In this document: positions 1 through 7,511 of the stretch, in pieces
Layout: every line of letters begins with the position of its first letter
How positions within the stretch are numbered: the first letter of the stretch is position 1
NCBI GenBank assembly: GCA_947629915.1
Contig: CANRFN010000028.1
Span: 1-50,844 of the forward strand
Length of the DNA: 50,844 nt
Reading direction: 5' to 3'
Origin: an uncultured Oscillospiraceae bacterium
GTDB lineage: Bacteria > Bacillota > Clostridia > Oscillospirales > Oscillospiraceae
The notes under the pieces: generated by a model
Seen by the model: the letters and a program-made list of their open reading frames with translations, nothing else
What the model was told of the DNA's origin: nothing
Database searches by the model: none
Translations under genes and position numbers: made by a program

Positions 1-894
1 GAAGGAGAAACGCCAGGTTTCCCAAACTTCAAGAGGAAGCATGACTCCCGGAAGAGCTACAAAAGCAAGTGCATAAAGGCAAACATAGCAATTCTGGATG
101 GAGCAATTCGACTCCCCAAATTAGGTGAGGTGGACTGCCGAATTTCCAAAGAAGTACGTGGCAGAATCCTTTCCGCAACCATCAGCCAGAATCCGAGCGG
201 GAAGTATTTTGTATCAATCTGCTGCACCGATGTAGACATTGAGCCTCTGCCCAAAACCGAGGAGTCAGTAGGAATCGACCTGGGCATCAAATCCTATGCA
301 ATTGCGTCCAACGGAGTTGAATTCTCGAATCCAAAGTACCTTGCAAAGTCCGAAGAGAAACTTGCCAGAGCTCAGCGGGAGCTCTCCCGAAAAACAAAGG
401 GGAGCAAAAACTGGGAGAAGGCAAGAATCAAGGTTGCGAGGTTACACGAGCGGATTGCCAATCAAAGGCTCGACATGCAGCATAAGCTGTCTACGAGGCT
501 CGTCCGAGAGAACGACATCATCTGCATTGAGGACCTTGCGCCGAAGAATATGGTCAAGAACCATCATCTCGCCAAATCCGTTTCAGATGCGGCTTGGGGT
601 GAGTTCCGCCGTCAGCTGGAGTACAAGGCCAAATGGTACGGGAAAGAGGTAGTCGTGATAGGCCGATTCTTCCCGTCCAGCCAGCTCTGTTCGGAATGCG
701 GGTATCAGTGGTCCGGCACAAAGGACCTGTCCGTACGGGAGTGGGTATGCCCGCATTGCGGGGCACACCATGACCGGGATGTGAACGCAGCAAAGAACAT
801 CCTGAAAGAGGGCCTGCGCCTGCTGAAGGAACGGCAGAGGCTGCGGGAAACGGGTCTGTGGATACTTAGTGAAAGACTGCGCCGTCTGGCGTAG
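1..894 (+). CDS. tnpB: TnpB-family RNA-guided nuclease of an IS200/IS605-type element, 5' end outside window
   Basis: The frame is open from base 1, so the N-terminus is missing. It encodes the OrfB/TnpB protein of IS200/IS605 elements, a RuvC-like nuclease guided by an RNA from the element's right end. Visible signatures, in order, are the RuvC-I segment [11 protein letters not shown] with its catalytic Asp (around base 280), the RuvC-II segment [11 protein letters not shown] with Glu (around 525), a CxxC/CxxC zinc ribbon (CSECGYQW and CPHCGAHH, around 690-770), and the RuvC-III segment [11 protein letters not shown]. All catalytic residues are present, so the visible part looks functional. 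The stop is followed at once by the element's right-end hairpin. Whether a tnpA transposase lies upstream cannot be seen. Confidence 0.95.
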   Translation, partial: EGETPGFPNFKRKHDSRKSYKSKCIKANIAILDGAIRLPKLGEVDCRISKEVRGRILSATISQNPSGKYFVSICCTDVDIEPLPKTEESVGIDLGIKSYAIASNGVEFSNPKYLAKSEEKLARAQRELSRKTKGSKNWEKARIKVARLHERIANQRLDMQHKLSTRLVRENDIICIEDLAPKNMVKNHHLAKSVSDAAWGEFRRQLEYKAKWYGKEVVVIGRFFPSSQLCSECGYQWSGTKDLSVREWVCPHCGAHHDRDVNAAKNILKEGLRLLKERQRLRETGLWILSERLRRLA

Positions 895-1022
895 CGAAAA
901 CTCTACGGTAGGGTGGGGCACATCCGAACCTAACGCTTGGTTGAGATCGTGTAAGACCTGCTTCGGCAGGCAGTGGTCGATGAAACAAGAATCCCCCGGC
1001 TTTAGCCGTGGGGAGTTGTCAA
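895..1022 (+). ncRNA. Right end of the IS605-type element; 3' part of the TnpB guide (omega/reRNA) scaffold
   Basis: The 125 bases after tnpB contain a UUCG-capped hairpin (CCTGC/GCAGG, 957-970) and the characteristic terminal hairpin of this family (993-1013: CCCC-CGGC-TTTA-GCCG-T-GGGG), ending in GTTGTC at 1020. In known elements the omega RNA overlaps the 3' end of tnpB and runs through the right end, with the guide copied from flanking DNA, here starting near 1021. The exact 5' end of the RNA and the element boundary are inferred. Confidence 0.7.
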
Positions 1023-1245
1023 AAAGGAAAGCCTGTATACCGTTTTATTCTCTGATCGGCACAACATGCTCATCCTGTCTCGGAGCGGCCTTTTTCTGAG
1101 CTCTACGGCTACAATGGCTGCTTAGGGATTGGTGCGTTGTAAGGGCACGTGCGCAAGCTGATTTTGGTGAGATCAGATCTTCGATAGAATTGCCCGCATT
1201 GCAGGGTGTCGATGAGGTTGATACCAGGCTGAAAGCACCCAGAAT

Positions 1246-1354
1246 AAAACGGCACTTTCAGAAGATTCACCTGAAAGATCTAACCGCTAAACCCCGCTTA
1301 TATAGGTGAAGCCTGCTTAGATGAAGGGCTAATGTCTTCAAAAAGTGCCGTTTT
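1246..1354. repeat. 109-bp imperfect palindromic element
   Basis: Outer arms of 13 bp are perfect (1246-1258 and 1342-1354). The next bases inward also match with gaps (CAGAAGATTCACCT against the complement of AGGTGAAGCC...TGTCTTC). It could be a MITE-like remnant or a structured RNA; no target-site duplication is obvious. Confidence 0.5.
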
Positions 1355-1399
1355 GATCTCTGCTAGGGGCACAACACGCCCACCCCATACCAAAGCGGT

Positions 1400-1431
1400 C
1401 CCGGAATCTCCACAGCGGTAGAGATTCCGGG
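1400..1431 (-). terminator. Terminator-like hairpin downstream of the AraC gene
   Basis: An 11-bp perfect stem CCCGGAATCTC / GAGATTCCGGG with a 10-base loop lies 16 bp past the stop of the minus-strand regulator. There is no strong U-tract. Confidence 0.5.
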
Positions 1432-1446
1432 GCCTGCCTCCGCGCT

Positions 1447-2289
1447 TCAGGCATCCTGTCCCTTTCTCCAGGCGCTGGGGGTGCACCTCACCTCCCGGCT
1501 GAACACGGTGAAAAAGTAGTTGTAGTCGTCATAGCCGCACTGGCCGGCGATCTCTGCCAAGGGGAGCTCCTGCTGGTCCCGGAGCAGCTGTTTGGCCTTC
1601 TCCATCCGCAGTTCCCGGACTCTGGCCGCGGTGCCCTTGCCGTAGAGCTTGTGGGAGAGCTCATAGAGCTGGGTCTTGCCGATCTCCAGGGCCTGGGCCA
1701 GGTCTGCTGCGTTCAGCCGCTCGGTGAAGTGGGCGGAGAGATAGGCGTCCAGCCGGACTGCCAGAAGATCCTCCTTCAGGATGGCCATCCGCTCTAATAT
1801 AAGGTAGGAGGCAACGGCGTGAAGAATATGCGCCGCGGAGTGCACATAGTGCTCCTCATTGGGCACGGCCTTCTTCAGGGCTTCCTGAAGTTTGAGCCGG
1901 TCCACCGGCAGGGCGGCAGTGAGCCGGGAGATCGCCGCCAGACCTTCCGCATAGTTGGGATAGCTGAAGACATGTCCAAAGAGCAGATACCCCACCAGCA
2001 CATCCCCCACATAGAGCGGCGTCACGGCCTCGGTGAGTCCGGCGTGGCACCGATAGATGTGGGTGGTGCGCTTGGTCCTGGCGACTTCGCAGGCACGCCT
2101 GTCGCAAGACAGACATGCCTCCAGGCCCTGCATGCTGCCCCGGATCACTTCACAGTACGGTGCCACGTTGGTGGGATAGGACACCAGCTCGTTGAACGTC
2201 TCATCGAAGACGGTGATGCGGATACGGCTGATCTCGTAGAAGTCCTTCAGGATCTCCCGGAGCTTCTCGATGTCAAAGACGGATATCAT
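1447..2289 (-). CDS. PocR-domain AraC-family transcriptional regulator
   Basis: A 280-residue regulator. The N-terminal half is a PocR-type sensory domain, with the cysteine segment CLSCDRRAC followed by YRCHAGLTEAVTPLYVG, a pattern typical of that domain and thought to bind small ligands. The C-terminal ~100 residues are an AraC double helix-turn-helix (LNAADLAQALEIGKTQLYEL, then LAEIAGQCGYDDYNYFFTVF). The start at 2289 is chosen because GAGGGGG lies seven bases upstream; an earlier in-frame start would add 31 residues of non-conserved sequence. It diverges from the panE-like gene with about 200 bp between the starts, which suggests that gene or itself as a target. The ligand is unknown. Confidence 0.88.
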   Translation of the reverse strand: MISVFDIEKLREILKDFYEISRIRITVFDETFNELVSYPTNVAPYCEVIRGSMQGLEACLSCDRRACEVARTKRTTHIYRCHAGLTEAVTPLYVGDVLVGYLLFGHVFSYPNYAEGLAAISRLTAALPVDRLKLQEALKKAVPNEEHYVHSAAHILHAVASYLILERMAILKEDLLAVRLDAYLSAHFTERLNAADLAQALEIGKTQLYELSHKLYGKGTAARVRELRMEKAKQLLRDQQELPLAEIAGQCGYDDYNYFFTVFSREVRCTPSAWRKGQDA

Positions 2290-2330
2290 GGTATGGCCCC
2301 CTCTGGCTCGCAATGCAGGTTTGTACTGGG

Positions 2331-2358
2331 ATTTTATCACATCCCCGAACAAAATCAA
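2331..2358 (-). promoter_or_regulatory. Promoter of the AraC gene
   Basis: On the minus strand TTGATT - 16 bp - TAAAAT, with TG one base before the -10 (extended -10). Confidence 0.6.
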
Positions 2359-2399
2359 AGGGCGGATCAGACCGCACACCATGATTCTCTCCCTCCCTC

Positions 2400-2428
2400 T
2401 TGACCGCTCCCCCTCCCCGTACTATGAT
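2400..2428 (+). promoter_or_regulatory. Promoter of the panE-like gene
   Basis: TTGACC - 17 bp - TATGAT, about 60 bp ahead of the gene and back to back with the AraC promoter. Confidence 0.75.
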
Positions 2429-2438
2429 AGGGTCCAAC

Positions 2439-2463
2439 CTCCGGCGGCAGAGTGCCGCCGGAG
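2439..2463 (+). promoter_or_regulatory. Perfect hairpin/palindrome in the panE-like 5' leader
   Basis: An 11-bp perfect stem CTCCGGCGGCA / TGCCGCCGGAG with a 3-base loop begins about 10 bp after the -10 box. It is either an operator at the transcription start or an RNA hairpin in the leader. Confidence 0.5.
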
Positions 2464-2490
2464 TGAGATCGTGAAAGGGGCGGATTCGCT

Positions 2491-3426
2491 GTGGAGTGGA
2501 AGGACTTGAAAATCGCCGTGGCAGGCATCGGCGGCGTGGGAGGATATCTGGCGGGTATGCTGGGCAGGCAGTTTCCCCACCTCACATTGGGTGCCCGGTG
2601 CGCCAGGGGACAGTCTCTCCGGGAGAAAGGGCTCATCCTCCACAGCGACAACGATGGCGAGATCACCGTTCACCCGGAGCGGGTCTGCACCCTGGAGGAG
2701 ATGAAGCCCCAGGACATCATCTTCCTGTGTGTGAAGAACTACTCCCTGGAGGAGGCCTGTGCCCAGCTGCAGCATGCCGTTACGGAGAATACCGTCCTGG
2801 TGCCCGTGATGAACGGGGTGGACTGCGGAGACCGGGTGCGGCAGTACCTGGACAAGGGGATTGTGCTGGACGCCCTCATCTACATCGTGACCTTCGCCGG
2901 CTCAGACTACTCCATCACCCAGCAGGGGGATATCGTGGACCTGCATGTGGGGACCAAGTCCGGGGATGCCTGGAGCAAAGCGGCGGTGCAGACGGTAGAT
3001 GCGGTTCTGAAGCTGGCCGGGGTGAAACACGCGGCGGATGAGAACATCGAGTTGGAGATCTGGCGGAAGTACATCCTCAACTGCGCGTACAACGTGGAGA
3101 CCGCCTTCTACAACACCACCATCGGCCCCCTCCGGGAGGACCCTGTGAAGGCCAAGGAGTATGAGGACCTGATCGATGAGGCCTGTGCGGTGGCCCGGGC
3201 CAAGGGGATCCCGGTAACGCAGGCACACCGGGACTACATCGTAGACAAGTTCTACAACGGCTACGGCTATGATGCCTCCAGTTCCCTGCAGCGGGACGTG
3301 TCTGCCGGGCGGCGCTGTGAGCTGGATACCTTCAGCGGGTACCTCGTCCGGGAGGCCCGGCGGCTGGGGGTGCCGGCGCCGGTGTCTGAGAGGATGTACG
3401 AGGGGCTGCAGAAGGTGTGCCGGTAG
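2491..3426 (+). CDS. Ketopantoate reductase family protein (2-dehydropantoate 2-reductase-like)
   Basis: A 311-residue cytoplasmic NADPH-dependent reductase of the PanE/ApbA family. The N-terminal Rossmann fold carries the GxGxxG motif GIGGVGGYLAG (residues ~12-22). The C-terminal helical domain has the family's catalytic-region pattern, a lysine in IWRKYILNCAYN and a ...YDASSSLQRDVSAGRRCELDTFSG segment. It begins with GTG at 2491, ten bases after AAAGGGG. Family members make pantoate for coenzyme A, but many paralogues reduce other 2-keto acids. No other pantothenate gene is nearby and it sits beside a PocR-AraC regulator, so a catabolic or specialised substrate is possible. Confidence 0.88.
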   Translation: MEWKDLKIAVAGIGGVGGYLAGMLGRQFPHLTLGARCARGQSLREKGLILHSDNDGEITVHPERVCTLEEMKPQDIIFLCVKNYSLEEACAQLQHAVTENTVLVPVMNGVDCGDRVRQYLDKGIVLDALIYIVTFAGSDYSITQQGDIVDLHVGTKSGDAWSKAAVQTVDAVLKLAGVKHAADENIELEIWRKYILNCAYNVETAFYNTTIGPLREDPVKAKEYEDLIDEACAVARAKGIPVTQAHRDYIVDKFYNGYGYDASSSLQRDVSAGRRCELDTFSGYLVREARRLGVPAPVSERMYEGLQKVCR

Positions 3427-3462
3427 GGCAGGCGTTGAGAAAAGGGAATCGAGCTTTTTTGA

Positions 3463-3500
3463 GGCTGGCGGGGCGAAGCGCCTCGCCGGCCGCTGTCTTT
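3463..3500 (+). terminator. Intrinsic terminator after the panE-like gene
   Basis: A 13-bp stem with two G-T wobbles (3463-3475 / 3479-3491, loop AAG) is followed by GCTGTCTTTT. Confidence 0.75.
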
Positions 3501-3507
3501 TCAGGGC

Positions 3508-3521
3508 GTGAAACGTTTCAC
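3508..3521. promoter_or_regulatory. Perfect 14-bp palindrome resembling a LacI-type operator
   Basis: GTGAAACGTTTCAC is a perfect palindrome with a central CG, the form used by LacI/CcpA-family repressors. It lies between the panE-like terminator and the next operon, about 180 bp upstream of that promoter. No LacI gene is adjacent; the nearest is at 13223 and appears to use a different site. Confidence 0.5.
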
Positions 3522-3644
3522 TCTCTGAACGCAGGATGTCTGTCTGCTGACAGGGTGATCGGCCCCATCTTTGCAAGTATCCGGTTTTGGGCACAAAACC
3601 GGGCAGTGCATGCATTTCCGGAAGAGACAGAAAAGCCGGAATCC

Positions 3645-3677
3645 GGGACGGTATCGGCGGAAAATCGGGCAATTTGG
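3645..3677 (+). repeat. 33-bp direct repeat, copy 1
   Basis: Matches 5054-5086 at 29 of 33 positions, sharing GGGACGG and GAAAATCGGGCAAT. The two copies bracket the trigger-factor-like/thioredoxin operon in the same orientation. Confidence 0.8.
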
Positions 3678-3687
3678 TCCGGGAGGA

Positions 3688-3716
3688 TTGTCAGGGGAAG
3701 GCGAAGGCTGTATAGT
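3688..3716 (+). promoter_or_regulatory. Promoter of the trigger-factor-like operon
   Basis: TTGTCA - 17 bp - TATAGT, about 70 bp upstream of the start at 3786. Confidence 0.75.
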
Positions 3717-3785
3717 TTGCCCATGCGAATGAATCCGTCCGGCGCACCGCTGTGCGCCGGACGGAGACAAGCAGGAGGTTAAGGA

Positions 3786-4721
3786 ATGCGATCAAGAGTA
3801 CTCACCCTGGCGGATCCCCGGGCGGTGGACCTCGCCGGAATTCTCCAGCCCTTTGCCCTGGACCAGAAGAAGCTGGACCGGGAGCTGCAGCGGCTGCTGA
3901 ACCCATACATCCGCTGGGAGAAGGGGACTACCGTCTCCTCCGGCGATGTGGTGGTCTGCAAGCTGTCCTCCCCGTGCCCGCGGTTTCAGAGGGATCAGGT
4001 GCAGTTTGTGGCCGGCAGCGGGATGTTCCAGCGGGATCTGGAAGCGCTTTGTATTGGAATGTCTGTGGGGGAGACCCGGGAGACAACCCTGCAGGAGGGC
4101 GCGGTGTCCGTAACGCTGATGAAGGTGACCAACAAGATCGTGCCTGCGCTCACGGATGAAATGGTGGAGAAGCTGGAGCTTCCGGAGGTGCACACGGTAG
4201 AGGAATATAGGGCATACCTCATGGAGCAGCAGAGGGAAGAGCAGTTCTGGAATGTGCTCTATGAGCCCCAGCACTACTTGATCGATCAGATGATCGCTCA
4301 GTCTGAGTTCGTCCTCTATCAGGAGGACTGGCAGCATGTGGTAGATCTCCGGCTGGAGCGGCTGCGGGCCATCAGCCGGCACGAGGGCATGGTGCTGGAG
4401 GAGATGACGCCGGAGCAGTTCGAGGGGCGCATTCCGGTGAAGAGCTATTTTGAACTGGTGGCCATGGAGCAGGCGTCTGCCTGGAAGACCCTCTGCATGC
4501 ACCTCATCGGCCGATGCTTCGCCCAGGAGACCGGCTTTGCACCCCGCGAGGCGGAGTATGAGAAGCAGCTGCAGGAGGAGCAGAAGGCCTGGGGCTACAC
4601 CGAGGAGGCGGTGCGGGAGATCAACACCTACTCCTCCTATGAGTTCTTTGCGTACTATAACCTGGCTCTGCAGACGCTGAACGGCGTCATCCGGGAACAA
4701 TTCAATCAGGGGGCGTGCTGA
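3786..4721 (+). CDS. Trigger-factor-like protein (FKBP-type PPIase domain plus trigger-factor C-terminal domain)
   Basis: A 311-residue protein resembling the middle and C-terminal parts of trigger factor. Residues ~50-120 look like the FKBP-type domain (SSGDVVVCKLSS ... VAGSGMFQRDLEALCIGMSVGETRETTL). They are followed by the usual linker (PALTDEMVEKLELPEVHTVE) and a long helical C-terminus like the substrate-cradling arms. The N-terminal ribosome-binding domain of true trigger factor is missing, so it is probably not the housekeeping ribosome chaperone but a paralogue assisting folding of other clients. The stop is one base from the start of a thioredoxin gene, which suggests a joint folding/redox role. 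The start follows GGAGGTTAAGGA. Confidence 0.75.
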   Translation: MRSRVLTLADPRAVDLAGILQPFALDQKKLDRELQRLLNPYIRWEKGTTVSSGDVVVCKLSSPCPRFQRDQVQFVAGSGMFQRDLEALCIGMSVGETRETTLQEGAVSVTLMKVTNKIVPALTDEMVEKLELPEVHTVEEYRAYLMEQQREEQFWNVLYEPQHYLIDQMIAQSEFVLYQEDWQHVVDLRLERLRAISRHEGMVLEEMTPEQFEGRIPVKSYFELVAMEQASAWKTLCMHLIGRCFAQETGFAPREAEYEKQLQEEQKAWGYTEEAVREINTYSSYEFFAYYNLALQTLNGVIREQFNQGAC

Positions 4722-4722
4722 G

Positions 4723-5037
4723 ATGATTCAAACGGCAGACAAGAGCAATTTCAACGATCTCATCCAGGGGGACTTTGTGGTCGCGGACTTCTACGGTACC
4801 ACCTGTGTGCCGTGCAAACTGTTCTCCCGGATCCTGGAGGACCTGGAGGCGGAGATTCCCTTCCTGAACATTGTGAAGCTGAACACCACGGAGAACCCGG
4901 AGATCGCCGAGAAACTGGGCATCCGGGCGGTGCCCACGGTCCACTTTTATAAGGACGGGGCGCTGGTGGCGTCCCATGTGGGCGTGATGCAGGCGGAAGA
5001 CGTGAAGTCCGTGCTCGCGGAACACATGTACGCCTGA
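4723..5037 (+). CDS. Thioredoxin-family protein with a CVPC active site
   Basis: A 104-residue cytoplasmic thioredoxin fold. The active-site region reads VADFYGTTCVPCKLFSRIL, with CVPC in place of the canonical CGPC. The cis-proline loop is visible as IRAVPTVHFYKDG. Changes between the two cysteines alter redox potential, so this may act on a limited set of substrates. The start overlaps the preceding operon, only one base after its stop, indicating translational coupling with the trigger-factor-like chaperone. Confidence 0.9.
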   Translation: MIQTADKSNFNDLIQGDFVVADFYGTTCVPCKLFSRILEDLEAEIPFLNIVKLNTTENPEIAEKLGIRAVPTVHFYKDGALVASHVGVMQAEDVKSVLAEHMYA

Positions 5038-5053
5038 GGGGGACGGCCTTTTT

Positions 5054-5086
5054 GGGACGGAATCCGCAGAAAATCGGGCAATATGG
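5054..5086 (+). repeat. 33-bp direct repeat, copy 2
   Basis: Second copy of the element at 3645-3677 (29/33 identical), immediately after the thioredoxin gene. Confidence 0.8.
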
Positions 5087-5136
5087 GCTGAACTGGGGAC
5101 ATTATGCGCAAGGGCTCTTCCTTTAAAGCGAAAAAG

Positions 5137-5145
5137 TGATAAAAT
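5137..5145 (+). promoter_or_regulatory. Extended -10 promoter of the lipoprotein/ABC cluster
   Basis: TGATAAAAT fits an extended -10 (TG-N-TAAAAT). The -35 region is weak. Confidence 0.45.
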
Positions 5146-5202
5146 CCCCGCAACGGGCGTCCAACGGGCGGCCCGGAGAAATACGATCCGGGAGGGTCTG
5201 AC

Positions 5203-5676
5203 ATGAAAAAGATGAAGCAAATCCTGTGCGCACTGTTGGCAGCCGTGCTGATGGTTGCCCTCTTTGCAGCCTGCAGCAAAGAGGTGACGCCTGTCAACAC
5301 CAACACCTGCACCTACGATGAGATGGTGGCCTACCTGAAGGACAAGGGCTACATCGCCAAGGACGCCACCCCCGTGGACATGAACACCACTGCCGGCTAT
5401 GTCCAGGACAACACCGGCGGCGACATGCCCTTCTCCACCATCGGCGATAAGGCAGAGGACTGGGGCGGTCTCTGGCTGGTCTGGTTTGATCCCAACGCCA
5501 AAGACCAGGAAGCCTACAACAGCATGGCCTCCAGCGGCGGCACCATCGTCATCATGGGCGGTGCCAATATCTTCCAACCCGCAGCCAACAGCGGCCGCTT
5601 TGCCATCGCCTTTGCCGAGGACTACGCCAAGAAGGACGATGTCCTGGCCGATTTCAAAGCCCTGCCCAAAGAGTAA
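5203..5676 (+). CDS. Lipoprotein carrying one copy of the locus-specific repeat domain
   Basis: A 157-residue protein with a lipoprotein signal peptide: MKKMKQ, a hydrophobic stretch, then the lipobox LFAAC with lipidated Cys at residue 24. It is therefore expected on the outer face of the membrane. The mature part (CTYDEMVAYLKDKGYI ... WLVWFDP ... FKALPK) is a divergent copy of the domain repeated three times in the protein at 9275-10486: same opening DDLxxYLxxKG-like helix, central W/D segment, and closing F-x-A motif. I recognise no named family. It is separated from the ABC genes by a strong terminator, so it may be made in excess of the transporter. Confidence 0.75.
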   Translation: MKKMKQILCALLAAVLMVALFAACSKEVTPVNTNTCTYDEMVAYLKDKGYIAKDATPVDMNTTAGYVQDNTGGDMPFSTIGDKAEDWGGLWLVWFDPNAKDQEAYNSMASSGGTIVIMGGANIFQPAANSGRFAIAFAEDYAKKDDVLADFKALPKE

Positions 5677-5699
5677 TCCACAATAACACGCAAGGAACG

Positions 5700-5743
5700 G
5701 CCCCTGCTTTATTTTCCAATACAAAATAAGGCAGGGGCTTTTT
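5700..5743 (+). terminator. Strong intrinsic terminator between lipoprotein and ABC genes
   Basis: Stem GCCCCTGC-(T)TTATTTT / AAAATAAG-GCAGGGGC (5700-5738) followed by TTTTTC. It may allow partial read-through into the ABC genes, for which I see no separate strong promoter. Confidence 0.85.
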
Positions 5744-5767
5744 CGATATTGGAGGGATAATCAGTTC

Positions 5768-7510
5768 ATGGAATTCAGCGCAATCTTCCGCAAGAAGTAC
5801 GGCAGCTTCCGCCGCTTCTTCCACATGCTGCTCCAGGCGCGGCTCCCCTTTTTGTGGATCGCTCTGGATCTGGCGTTCAGCTTCGGCATCATTAACATCG
5901 GCGTAAGCGCCACCGAGTACAGCGCCAAGCTGTATGCCGGTGAGGTGGACTTCGGCACCGTTGTGCTCCCGTTTTTGGTGGTTACCATCATCAGCCTAGT
6001 GCTGGGATCGTTAAGCGGCATCGTAACAAATGTCTGCACAGCGTTTATGAACCGGAATCTCCGGCGCATGGTGTGGCGTAAGGCCGTCCGGCTGCCTCTG
6101 TCCTTCTACGATGAGGGCGGCCCCAGAGAGATGATCTCCCGTATCACCCAGGATACCACATCCATCAGCAACCTCATCATGCGGATCATTATCCCCATCA
6201 TCACCGGGGCATACTCCTCCTGGATGATCCTTCAGAAGATCAGCACCTACGATGCCGCCCTCATGTGGTCTCTCGTGGCCATCCTGCCGGTGTATGTGGT
6301 GTTCAACTTCATCATGGGCCGCTTAAACTTCGGCCTCAACGACCTCATCAACCTGCGCAATGCCCAGCTCACCGCCGCCATTTCTGAGAAGGCCGGCAAC
6401 ATGATGCTTGTGAAGACCATGGGCACCGAGGAGAGCGAACTGCAGGCAGGCGTAGAGAAGATGGAGGCCAGCTACAAGGCCAGCGTCATGAGCACCGCCA
6501 TCGGCCAGATCTCTCAGCCCATGCACACCATTGCCTATCTGCTGCAGACCATCGTTACCATCATGGTAGGCCGCGGATTCTACGCCTCCGGTGCCATCAC
6601 CCTGCCGGAGTGGATCGCATACTACGGCTTTGCCTCCCAGCTCTGCAACCTGCTGGCCGACTACCTGGGCTACTGGGCGTCCTTCAAGTCCATCCAGGGC
6701 GCCACGGACCGGGTATCCCAGATCATGGACGCACCCAGCGAGGAGACCAAGACCGGTGAGGCAGCAGGAAATCTGGCAGGCGAGATCACCCTGGACCATG
6801 TGGACTTCTCCTATGGCGAGGTTCCGCTGTTCCAAGACCTGAGTATTACCATCCCCGCCGGCAAGATCACCGCCATCGTGGGCCCCTCCGGCAGCGGCAA
6901 ATCCACCATCCTAAACTTGATCAACCGGCTCTATCCCATCCAGGGCGGCACGGTGTCCATCGGGGGCAAGGATACGGCGAAGTACTCCCTGGCCACATAC
7001 CGCAAGGCCATGTCCTACGTGACGCAGGAGTGCGTGATGTACGCCGGCACCCTCCGGGACAACCTGTGCCAGGGCCTGAAGCGGAGTCCCACGGACGCAG
7101 AACTGGACGAGGTCTGCGAAACCGCCGGCATCCTGGACTACGTGAAGAGCCTGCCGGAGGGATACAACACCTTCGTAGGCGAGGGCGGCGCCAGTTTGTC
7201 CGGCGGCCAGCGGCAGCGGTTCACCGTGGCATCGGCGCTGCTCCGGCAACAGGATCTCCTGCTGCTGGATGAGGCCACCGCAGCCATGGACATCGACGGC
7301 AAGGACCGGGTCTGGACCGGCATCCGCAAGGTGATGGCCGGCAAGACCGTGGTGTTTGTGGCCCACGATGGGCAGACCATTCGCAACGCAGACTATATCA
7401 TCGTCCTGCGGGACGGCGCGGTGGAGGCGGCAGGAGACCGGGAGGTCATCCTGGCCACCAACCCCTTCTGCATGGAAATGATGTCGATGAAGGAAGAGGA
7501 GGCGGACTGA
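5768..7510 (+). CDS. ABC exporter half-transporter 1 (TM domain fused to ATPase)
   Basis: A 580-residue type IV ABC exporter subunit. The N-terminal ~320 residues contain about six membrane spans, and the C-terminal domain is a nucleotide-binding domain. Visible motifs are Walker A GPSGSGKST (~residue 371), the signature LSGGQRQRF (~478), Walker B LLLLDEATAAMD (~500) and the switch His in FVAHDG. GGAGGG precedes the ATG. The stop is one base from the start of a second half-transporter, so the two probably form a heterodimer. The flanking lipoprotein and repeat protein share a domain, so the pump may handle or be modulated by them. Substrate unknown. Confidence 0.93.
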   Translation: MEFSAIFRKKYGSFRRFFHMLLQARLPFLWIALDLAFSFGIINIGVSATEYSAKLYAGEVDFGTVVLPFLVVTIISLVLGSLSGIVTNVCTAFMNRNLRRMVWRKAVRLPLSFYDEGGPREMISRITQDTTSISNLIMRIIIPIITGAYSSWMILQKISTYDAALMWSLVAILPVYVVFNFIMGRLNFGLNDLINLRNAQLTAAISEKAGNMMLVKTMGTEESELQAGVEKMEASYKASVMSTAIGQISQPMHTIAYLLQTIVTIMVGRGFYASGAITLPEWIAYYGFASQLCNLLADYLGYWASFKSIQGATDRVSQIMDAPSEETKTGEAAGNLAGEITLDHVDFSYGEVPLFQDLSITIPAGKITAIVGPSGSGKSTILNLINRLYPIQGGTVSIGGKDTAKYSLATYRKAMSYVTQECVMYAGTLRDNLCQGLKRSPTDAELDEVCETAGILDYVKSLPEGYNTFVGEGGASLSGGQRQRFTVASALLRQQDLLLLDEATAAMDIDGKDRVWTGIRKVMAGKTVVFVAHDGQTIRNADYIIVLRDGAVEAAGDREVILATNPFCMEMMSMKEEEAD

Positions 7511-7511
7511 G

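Larger units (their letters stand above)
1023..1446. other. Intergenic region with a long inverted repeat and the terminator of the AraC gene
   Basis: No credible gene. It holds a 13-bp perfect inverted repeat, AAAACGGCACTTT at 1246-1258 and its complement at 1342-1354. Weaker matching sequence inside both arms (GAAGA, CACCT) makes the 109-bp unit look like a small palindromic element or long hairpin. It also holds the hairpin at 1400-1431. Confidence 0.6.

Noticed and set aside
3417..3782. Possible small gene after the panE-like gene
   Set aside because: It covers a strong terminator, a palindrome, a repeat and a promoter and has no ribosome site.
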